Assembly: GCA_003661745.1 (NCBI GenBank)
Contig: QMWS01000010.1
Location: forward strand, 1 to 12,526
Direction of reading: 5' to 3'
DNA length: 12,526 nt
Source: Thermoprotei archaeon
Lineage (GTDB): Archaea > Thermoproteota > Thermoprotei_A > Sulfolobales > NBVN01
Position 1 is the stretch's first letter. Every line of letters begins with the position of its first letter. The notes below the pieces were generated by a model. It ran no database searches, was not told where the DNA came from, and saw only the letters and a program-made list of their open reading frames with translations. Made by a program: the position numbers and the translations under genes. Of this stretch, positions 7,324 through 12,526 are shown piece after piece.

Positions 7324-8853
7324 CTCAACTATTTTCGCTACCTCTTTAAATAACTCCTTCAAACTTACATAGAGAGATCTGTATACTTTATAGTACCTAC
7401 TGTAAATTCTGTGCTTCTCCATGTTAGGTACTATCCTTTCAGAACTAGTCCTCACCATACAGGTTACTGCTTCTTCCACGCTGCGATATGCGCCAGCAGC
7501 TACTGATGCGAGTATCGCTGCTCCATAGGAAGAACCTTCGTCAACGAGCATAGTAGTTACTTCAGTTCCGAATACATCAGCAATTACCTGCTTCCATAAT
7601 CTACTCCTCGAACCTCCTCCAAGAACCCTAATCTGGTGAGCACTAATTCCTATGCTCTTCATCAACTCTATCGAGTCCCTCAACCCATAAGCTACACCCT
7701 CAAGTATAGCCCTAATGATGTGCCCCTTACTATGCTTGAGTGATAGACCGAAAATCACTCCCCGAGCATACGGGTCTGCGTGAGGAGTTCTCTCCCCTGC
7801 TAGGTATGGAAGAAATAACAGCCCTTCGGCACCTGCAGGAATGCGCTCAGCTTCCTTCACTAAGATGTTGTAGGGGTCATCACCTACTAAGTCAGCTACG
7901 ATCTTTTCGAGATGTCCTAAGCTATCCCTAAACCACCTGAGCGAGCCGCCTGCCGAAAGCATCACACCCATAAGGTGCCACTTACCAGGGACTGCGTGGC
8001 AGAAAGCATGTAACCTACCTTTGGGGTCATACCTAAATTTATCTGAGGCAGCGAACACTACCCCAGATGTCCCTATGTTTACTGAGATGAGTCCTTCAGC
8101 GACTATACCAGCACCTACCCCAGCTGCTCCCTGATCACCAGCTCCAGCAGCGACGGGTGTGCCGGGTTTAAGGCCGAGCTCTTTAGCTACTTCACTACGT
8201 AGCTCGCCTCTAACACCTGGCGACTCCAGTACCTCAGGGAGAATGCGGCTCGGTATGCCCAGCTCATCGATAATCTCGTAGCACCAGCACCTCTTCCTAA
8301 CATCAAATAAGCTAGTGCCTGATGCATCATTGACGTCAGTAATTACATCACCTGTCAACTTATACCCGATGTAATCCTTAGGAAGCATAAACTTATTGAC
8401 CTTAGCAAAGTTTTCTGGTTCGTTATTTCTCAGCCAAAGTATTTTAGGAGCGGTAAAGCCTGTGTGAGCTATGTTACCAGTGAGTTCGATTAGCTTCTCC
8501 CTACCTATTAGTGAGTTAATGAATTCAGCCTCCTTAGCTGTTCTCTGATCATTCCATAAAATAGCAGGCCTTATGACCCTGCCCTCACTATCAATGACCA
8601 CAAGCCCGTGCATCTGCCCTGTCAAGCCCACACCCTCAATCTCATCACCTTTAATTCTGGCGTTAGCGATAGCGGCTTTCACAGCGTTAACGCAAGCCTT
8701 CCACCAGTCACTAGGATCTTGCTCCGACCACCCTGGCCTCGGTGTGTATAACGGGTACTCAAACGTTGCTTTACCTACCACAGAGCCTTCCTCATTAATT
8801 ATGAGGGCTTTACAGCCTGTGGTCCCCACGTCAATCCCAAGGTAGTAGGGCAT
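7312..8853 (-). CDS. xylB: FGGY-family carbohydrate kinase, xylulokinase type
   Basis: A 513-residue FGGY kinase, most like D-xylulokinase, which makes xylulose-5-phosphate from xylulose and ATP. It begins YLGIDVGTTGCKALI (phosphate-1 loop, Asp8). It has TGQMHGLVV (78-86, the Gln-Met-His typical of xylulokinases), ILWNDQRT (98-105), AGAGDQGAAGVGAG (236-249, catalytic base Asp240), NIGTSGVV (259-266), SAGGSLRWFRD (300-310), FLPYLAGERTPHADPYARG (347-365) and LGGGSRSRLWKQVIADVFG (411-429). Length matches XylB. The start at 8853 is chosen because the residues that an earlier start would add lie in promoter DNA and have no family counterpart. D-ribulose or another ketose cannot be excluded, as FGGY specificity is hard to read. 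It is divergent from rpe with a 50-base gap and convergent on rpiA. Confidence 0.88.
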   Translation of the reverse strand: MPYYLGIDVGTTGCKALIINEEGSVVGKATFEYPLYTPRPGWSEQDPSDWWKACVNAVKAAIANARIKGDEIEGVGLTGQMHGLVVIDSEGRVIRPAILWNDQRTAKEAEFINSLIGREKLIELTGNIAHTGFTAPKILWLRNNEPENFAKVNKFMLPKDYIGYKLTGDVITDVNDASGTSLFDVRKRCWCYEIIDELGIPSRILPEVLESPGVRGELRSEVAKELGLKPGTPVAAGAGDQGAAGVGAGIVAEGLISVNIGTSGVVFAASDKFRYDPKGRLHAFCHAVPGKWHLMGVMLSAGGSLRWFRDSLGHLEKIVADLVGDDPYNILVKEAERIPAGAEGLLFLPYLAGERTPHADPYARGVIFGLSLKHSKGHIIRAILEGVAYGLRDSIELMKSIGISAHQIRVLGGGSRSRLWKQVIADVFGTEVTTMLVDEGSSYGAAILASVAAGAYRSVEEAVTCMVRTSSERIVPNMEKHRIYSRYYKVYRSLYVSLKELFKEVAKIVESPT

Positions 8854-8903
8854 GAGCCCACACGTTATATAGTACTTCGGTGAAGTTATAAAGGGTGGTG
8901 TCA
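8854..8903. promoter_or_regulatory. Compact bidirectional promoter, xylB / rpe, with central dyad
   Basis: The 50 bases between the two divergent starts contain two opposed TATA-like boxes. gttatatagt (8864-8873) is about 25 bases before the rpe start region. The reverse complement of agttataaag (8884-8893) reads ctttataact and is about 25 bases before a likely xylB transcript start near 8863. Each gene would therefore use the farther box. Between them sits an inverted repeat, ACTTC ggt GAAGT (8874-8886), well placed for an operator affecting both directions. gggtg (8893-8897) is the rpe ribosome-binding site, 6 bases before the GTG at 8904. Confidence 0.5.
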
Positions 8904-9587
8904 GTGCCTCCAATACTCTCAGCATCAATACTAAATGCTGACTTCACTAGGCTTTGGGAATGTGTTAGTGAAGCGCTAAGCTCAGGTGCCGACATGGTGC
9001 ATTTCGACATAGCTGACGGATGCTTCGTGCCTAACCTGACCTTCGGCCCTATGATCGTTAAGGCGCTAAGGAAAGTCACTAATGCGCCGTTCGACGCCCA
9101 CTTGATGGTAGTAAATCCAGAGCAGTATATCGAGGAGCTAGCCGAGCTTAAGGTTGAGTACATATATTTTCACTATGAAGCAACAAGGAGTCACTACCGG
9201 CTAGTAAAGAAAATTAGGGATTACGGAGTAAAGGCAGGTATAGCACTTAATCCGTCAACACCTGTAAACTCACTAACTGATATACTTCCTGATATTGATG
9301 CAGTTCTCATCATGCTGGTTGAGCCAGGATTTGGAGGGCAGAAGATGATTCCGAGAATGTTAGGTAAAATTAAGGCTCTGGCACGCTTAAGGGAGGAGGA
9401 AGGGATGAATTACGTCATAGCAGCTGATGGAGGCATAAAAGTTCATAATGTTGCAGAGGTTGCGAGGTCAGGTGCTGACATAATCGTCGTGGGCTCCGGC
9501 ATATTTGCTCAGGAAGACATAGGAGCTGCGGTTACTGTATTAAAGAAAAAGATTAGTGAAGCCTTCTTGAACTCCACGAGGAAGTAG
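8904..9587 (+). CDS. rpe: Ribulose-phosphate 3-epimerase
   Basis: A 227-residue TIM-barrel epimerase interconverting D-ribulose-5-phosphate and D-xylulose-5-phosphate. Motifs in order: PPILSASILNADF (2-14), HFDIADGCFVPNLTFGP (33-49), DAHLMVVNPE (64-73), GIALNPSTP (112-120), MLVEPGFGGQKMIPRML (137-153), AADGGIK (173-179) and GADIIVVGSGIFA (190-202). The catalytic Asp pair (Asp35, Asp175) and metal-binding His33 and His66 are all present. The usual Met of the 'MDG' signature is Ala37 here. GTG at 8904 is taken as the start because gggtg (8893-8897) is 6 bases upstream; GTGs at 8895 and 8898 are possible. It shares a compact promoter region with xylB, whose product it would use, and ends 15 bases before the converging PfkB kinase gene. 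Confidence 0.95.
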   Translation: MPPILSASILNADFTRLWECVSEALSSGADMVHFDIADGCFVPNLTFGPMIVKALRKVTNAPFDAHLMVVNPEQYIEELAELKVEYIYFHYEATRSHYRLVKKIRDYGVKAGIALNPSTPVNSLTDILPDIDAVLIMLVEPGFGGQKMIPRMLGKIKALARLREEEGMNYVIAADGGIKVHNVAEVARSGADIIVVGSGIFAQEDIGAAVTVLKKKISEAFLNSTRK

Positions 9588-9602
9588 GTACCCTGTACGC
9601 GC

Positions 9603-10622
9603 TCACCGCTTCTTTACACTCGTCATCTCTGAGATTCTCTCACCTTGCTCTCTAATTAAGCTCATAACGTTCTCTATGCTTACTGCCGTAGCCGCCCCAG
9701 CACCCGTAGTGGCAGACGCACCCGTCGCCTGAGCGAACATGAGCATTTCTACGAGGTCACCCTCATCTAGGCTACCAATATTGTGTGGACTCCTAATTTC
9801 ATGTTTAATAAGCCAGTAGATGATGCCAGCACTAAAGGCGTCACCAGCTCCGGTCGGGTCGACAGCATCTACCCTGAACGCTGGCTGAAAAATTGTGAGG
9901 TCCTTAGTAAGTAAGTAAGCTCCCTTACTACCAAGCGTAACTAAAACTATGCTTGTTCCTTCATCTATGAGCCTCTTAGCGCCATCTTTGATACTCTCAG
10001 CATTAGTTAGGTACTTCAGCTCACCTACGTTACAGTGTAGGATGTGGGCAGAGCATGCAGCACGAAATATTTCTTCTCTCTTTCTCGGAGCTTTACTCGG
10101 TGGTATGACGAAGTCTAGGAAGACTATCGACTTAGACCTAACGTCACTAGCTATATCTGCAGCAGCTGAATCTACCTCACCTAGGAAACCTATTGCTAGA
10201 TAAGTTACGTAGCTCTCCACACTTGCTAGCACCCTGCGTACGAAGTTAGCTGGGAGGTCCTCATTAGCTCCAGTAGCTATAATGAATCTTCTGTCCTGAC
10301 CTTCTTCGACCAATATCACGTTCTTCCCTGTGCCAGTTGTATGCGATACGAATATATTGCTGACGAACCCATACTTTGAGATAACGCTTAATACATAGCT
10401 CCCGAAGGGATCTGACCCAACAGCCCCAACAACCATGATTGTCTTAGGGTCTAGACCGAGCTTAACTAGGTCAATAGGTACGTTTATAGCGTGCCCACCT
10501 GTCGATATGGCAAAGTCCCTCCCAACATAAGTTATCTCACCTGGGTTAGGTATCTTCTGAAGCCCGTGAATGACTATATCTACCATTAAGAACCCTATGC
10601 ACGTGCAGGCTAGCAATTGCAT
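9603..10622 (-). CDS. PfkB-family (ribokinase-like) carbohydrate kinase
   Basis: A 339-residue ribokinase-fold kinase that phosphorylates a sugar or nucleoside with ATP. Visible landmarks: N-terminal strand CIGFLMVDIVIHGL (8-21), the first PfkB signature around STGGHAINVPIDLVKLG (40-56), substrate-lid residues, NVGELKYL (198-205, the Asn-x-x-Glu motif for Mg/phosphate), VLVTLGSKGAYLL (226-238) and the second signature DPTGAGDAFSAG (255-266) with catalytic Asp261. The specific substrate is not readable; ribose is attractive because the divergent neighbour is a ribose-type ABC binding protein, but other PfkB kinases act on KDG, fructose or nucleosides. ATG at 10622 is chosen because the TATA-like attataatgc (minus strand, 10651-10660) puts the transcript start within a few bases of it, i.e. 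nearly leaderless; a TTG at 10640 would add six residues. Confidence 0.88.
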   Translation of the reverse strand: MQLLACTCIGFLMVDIVIHGLQKIPNPGEITYVGRDFAISTGGHAINVPIDLVKLGLDPKTIMVVGAVGSDPFGSYVLSVISKYGFVSNIFVSHTTGTGKNVILVEEGQDRRFIIATGANEDLPANFVRRVLASVESYVTYLAIGFLGEVDSAAADIASDVRSKSIVFLDFVIPPSKAPRKREEIFRAACSAHILHCNVGELKYLTNAESIKDGAKRLIDEGTSIVLVTLGSKGAYLLTKDLTIFQPAFRVDAVDPTGAGDAFSAGIIYWLIKHEIRSPHNIGSLDEGDLVEMLMFAQATGASATTGAGAATAVSIENVMSLIREQGERISEMTSVKKR

Positions 10623-10775
10623 ACCCTCTATAAAATCCAAGTAATTCTAAGCATTATAATCATTAAACTAATTTTAGGTATTACCTTTGGGCACAAGCTA
10701 TAACTGCTTTACGTAATTTTAACACATTAAGTTTATTAAAGAGCGCCCAATCTATAGTTATTGAGGTAGTAGTTC
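10623..10775. promoter_or_regulatory. Divergent promoter region, PfkB kinase / sugar ABC transporter
   Basis: This 153-base A/T-rich gap is the widest promoter region in the right half. Leftward, attataatgc on the minus strand (10651-10660) is the likely TATA box of the kinase. Rightward, gtttattaaag (10731-10741) is a TATA-like box giving a start near 10760, and gaggt (10763-10767) is a ribosome-binding site 8 bases before the ATG at 10776. A short inverted repeat AGGTA t TACCT (10676-10686) lies between the two promoters and might be an operator, though arms of five bases are weak evidence. Confidence 0.4.
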
Positions 10776-12017
10776 ATGAATCCGCATCTCCTCGCTAGAG
10801 GAGCTTCCAAAACTATTGCTATAGTCATAGCGGTTGTGGTTATTGTTGCTGCAATTGCTGGCTTAGCTGCATACATGAGCCAGCAGCCACCTGCCGCTAC
10901 TACGACGACACCAACTGAGACTACACCTACTACAACATCTCCATCACCTACAACCACAACACCAACAACTACTGCAGCTCCGCCGCCGAAGAAACTCAAG
11001 TTCGTTGTAATAGGTAAGTCAGTACACCCGTACTGGTCAGTAGTTGAGGCGGGTGTCAAGAAAGCTGGTGAAGAGTTAGGTGTTGAGGCAGTATTCTGGG
11101 TACCTAAGACTGAGAACGTTCAGCAGCAGCTAAGTACTATGGACACCTACATTAGTGAAGGTGTTGCAGGAATAGCTATTGCTCCTTCAGACCCTGATGC
11201 TGCAGCTCCGTATATTGCGAAGGCTATCGAGAAGGGTATTCCAGTGATAACTATAGACACTGATGCTCCGAACAGCAAGAGGCTAGCCTACCTAGGCACA
11301 GGTAACTACAAAGCCGGATGGCTAGCTGGATTAGCAATGTGGCAGCTGCTTAAGGAGAAGGGCTACGTAAAGCCTGGTGCTACGGTTAAGATAGGAATAC
11401 TAACTGGATCACTAACTGCTAGGAACTCATTAGAGAGAATTGCTGGATTCAAGGATGCAATAATGAACTGCTCGCAGAAGGACCCAGACATCAAGGGCAA
11501 CATTAAGATAGAGTTCTTAGGACCCTATAATGATAAGGAGGATCCTGTCCAAGCATTCAACCTAGCACTATCCGTGATTCAGGGCAACCCAGACATAGCT
11601 GGAGTATTCGGAGTCTACGCCTATGACGGCCCAGCATGGGCAAAGGCTCTGAAGCAGGCGGGCATACCGCCAGGTAAGGTAGTTCTAGTTGAGTTCGACG
11701 TAACATCAGATAACGTACCTCCGATTAAAGAGGGCTATGCACAAGTAACGGTAGGGCAGAGGCAGTACTTCATGGGCTACCTTGGAGTAAAGCTCCTATA
11801 CAACATGACTAAGATAGGCTGGGAGAAGGCATTAAAGCAGTTCATCCCAGGATACCCAGAGAATAAGATTTATGATACAGGTGTAGACCTGGTTGGAGCG
11901 AAGCACATGGAGTTTACAGCGCCAACCGGAGAGAAGGTAGTAATATTGAGCTTAGAAGAGTATAAGGAGCTAGCTGAGAAACTAGGTATACCACCAGAGC
12001 TGCTAGGTCTAGGGTAA
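10776..12017 (+). CDS. Sugar ABC transporter substrate-binding protein, ribose/xylose (RbsB-like) type
   Basis: A 413-residue surface receptor for a monosaccharide. MNPHLLARG is followed by ASKTIAIVIAVVVIVAAIAG; the short basic leader ending in Arg-Gly before a long hydrophobic segment matches the class III (PibD-processed, pilin-like) leaders of Sulfolobus sugar-binding proteins, with probable cleavage after Gly9. A Thr/Pro/Ser-rich linker (about 41-71) then holds the domain away from the membrane and is likely O-glycosylated. Residues 73-400 are a type-1 periplasmic-binding fold (Peripl_BP_4): KFVVIGKSVHPYWSVVEAGV, AGIAIAPSDPDAAAPYIAKA, GIPVITIDTDAP, AYLGTGNYKAGWLAG and GVFGVYAYDGPAWAKALKQAG. 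The aromatic pair in HPYW and the NYKAGW region are in places where ribose/xylose-type receptors contact sugar. The ATPase gene follows. Exact sugar unknown. Confidence 0.88.
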   Translation: MNPHLLARGASKTIAIVIAVVVIVAAIAGLAAYMSQQPPAATTTTPTETTPTTTSPSPTTTTPTTTAAPPPKKLKFVVIGKSVHPYWSVVEAGVKKAGEELGVEAVFWVPKTENVQQQLSTMDTYISEGVAGIAIAPSDPDAAAPYIAKAIEKGIPVITIDTDAPNSKRLAYLGTGNYKAGWLAGLAMWQLLKEKGYVKPGATVKIGILTGSLTARNSLERIAGFKDAIMNCSQKDPDIKGNIKIEFLGPYNDKEDPVQAFNLALSVIQGNPDIAGVFGVYAYDGPAWAKALKQAGIPPGKVVLVEFDVTSDNVPPIKEGYAQVTVGQRQYFMGYLGVKLLYNMTKIGWEKALKQFIPGYPENKIYDTGVDLVGAKHMEFTAPTGEKVVILSLEEYKELAEKLGIPPELLGLG

Positions 12018-12188
12018 GTAGTTTTTCCCGGAAATAGACAACCACAAAACATATGTCTTTTTAATCTTCTCTGAGAATAACACCCTCCTTAAACATGAGC
12101 CTATATTAATGTTATTATCATAAATTATTTAAAATATTGTTCTGAAAAACATTAAAGTAGAAATAAGACAGTGGCGGGGCGGGCTTAA
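12018..12188. terminator. Intergenic region with T-tracts and a possible promoter for the ATPase gene
   Basis: T-runs at 12022-12026 and 12058-12062 follow the binding-protein stop and fit archaeal intrinsic termination or attenuation, which would let the receptor be made in excess over the ATPase. The next 90 bases are strongly A/T-rich. A TATA-like acattaaag near 12149-12157 could start a separate transcript close to the TTG at 12189. No open frame or RNA fold is evident. Confidence 0.35.
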
Positions 12189-12526
12189 TTGGAGGAAGTA
12201 ATACTCCTCATGGAGAACATATGGAAGAGATTCCCTGGAGTAGTTGCTCTAAAAGGAGTGACTATTGACGTTAAGCGTGGGGAGATACTCGGACTGGTTG
12301 GGGAGAATGGAGCTGGAAAATCTACGCTGCTGAAGATACTCTTTGGTGTATATAAGGCGGATGAAGGAAGGATCGTCTGGAAGGGTAGGGAAGTAGAGGT
12401 CAAGAATCCGTACCACGCAATGACTTTAGGCATCAGCTACGTTCCTCAGGAAACACTACTCTCACCTAACTTATCAATAGCTGAGAACATTTTCTTAGGC
12501 TTTAGGCTCCGTAAGGGCTTTAGCTT
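12189..12526 (+). CDS. Sugar ABC transporter ATP-binding protein, RbsA-like (partial at right edge)
   Basis: One hundred and twelve codons are visible before the window ends. The translation has ENIWKRFPGVVALKGVTIDV (residues 9-28), Walker A GENGAGKST (38-46), an ISYVPQE Q-loop (82-88) and LSPNLSIAENIFLG (90-103), which are the hallmarks of the first ATPase domain of ribose/xylose/galactose-type importers (RbsA, XylG, MglA). Those proteins have two fused ATPase domains and about 500 residues, so most of the gene is missing here. The TTG at 12189 is taken as the start because family members have a EVLLEM-like strand before the 'xITKRFPGVVAL' motif; an ATG at 12210 would remove it. Together with the binding protein upstream it should energise monosaccharide uptake; a permease gene is expected next. 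Confidence 0.9.
   Translation, partial: MEEVILLMENIWKRFPGVVALKGVTIDVKRGEILGLVGENGAGKSTLLKILFGVYKADEGRIVWKGREVEVKNPYHAMTLGISYVPQETLLSPNLSIAENIFLGFRLRKGFS

Noticed and set aside
7740..7931. Plus-strand open frame of 63 codons within xylB
   Set aside because: Shadow of the xylulokinase gene, which has conserved residues throughout this stretch on the other strand.
10896..10990. Apparent short tandem repeat (acc/act-rich) as a CRISPR or satellite
   Set aside because: It is degenerate triplet-phase repetition coding for a Thr/Pro linker, with no constant repeat and spacer pattern.
10736..11059. Minus-strand open frame encoding a Val/Gly-rich protein
   Set aside because: It is the antisense of the Thr/Pro-rich linker and membrane segment of the sugar receptor; the low complexity is inherited from that repeat-like coding DNA.

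Overview
The window looks like chromosomal DNA of a thermophilic crenarchaeon (Thermoproteota, class Thermoprotei). The signs are AGG/AGA-dominated arginine codons, frequent GTG and TTG starts, GGTG-type ribosome-binding sites, short intergenic gaps with archaeal TATA-like boxes and T-tract terminators, a sugar-binding protein with an archaeal class III (pilin-like) leader and Ser/Thr/Pro linker, and a TldD/TldE pair. No closer placement is claimed. I found no rRNA, tRNA, CRISPR array, insertion sequence or prophage gene.

Layout. Positions 1-273 (minus) hold the N-terminus of an MFS transporter that runs off the left edge. It is divergent from a gene for an L-fucose-isomerase-like sugar isomerase (348-1751). 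Next is a tldD-tldE operon with a 4-base overlap (1885-4655), encoding a two-subunit peptidase. Positions 4656-4758 are non-coding and contain a perfect 18-bp palindrome. Positions 4759-6519 look like one decaying gene for a membrane-anchored, transglutaminase-like protein: signal anchor, Ig-like segment, Cys/His/Asp domain and C-terminal tail lie in different frames or behind stop codons.

The right half is a pentose-phosphate and sugar-uptake cluster: ribose-5-phosphate isomerase (rpiA, 6613-7323, plus), an FGGY kinase of xylulokinase type (xylB, 7312-8853, minus), ribulose-phosphate 3-epimerase (rpe, 8904-9587, plus), a PfkB-family sugar kinase (9603-10622, minus), a sugar-binding lipid- or membrane-anchored ABC protein of the ribose/xylose type (10776-12017, plus) and the beginning of its RbsA-like ATPase (12189 to the right edge).

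How they may work together (inference). The ABC system imports a monosaccharide, an aldose-ketose isomerase could give xylulose or ribulose, XylB would phosphorylate it, and Rpe and RpiA would interconvert xylulose-5-P, ribulose-5-P and ribose-5-P. This is the bacterial-style isomerase/kinase route, unlike the oxidative aldopentose pathways described in Sulfolobus and Haloferax. The genes are not one operon: they alternate strands, with very short convergent junctions (rpiA/xylB overlap by 12 bases; rpe and pfkB are 15 bases apart) and compact divergent promoters. The xylB-rpe gap carries two opposed TATA boxes around a small dyad that could co-regulate both.
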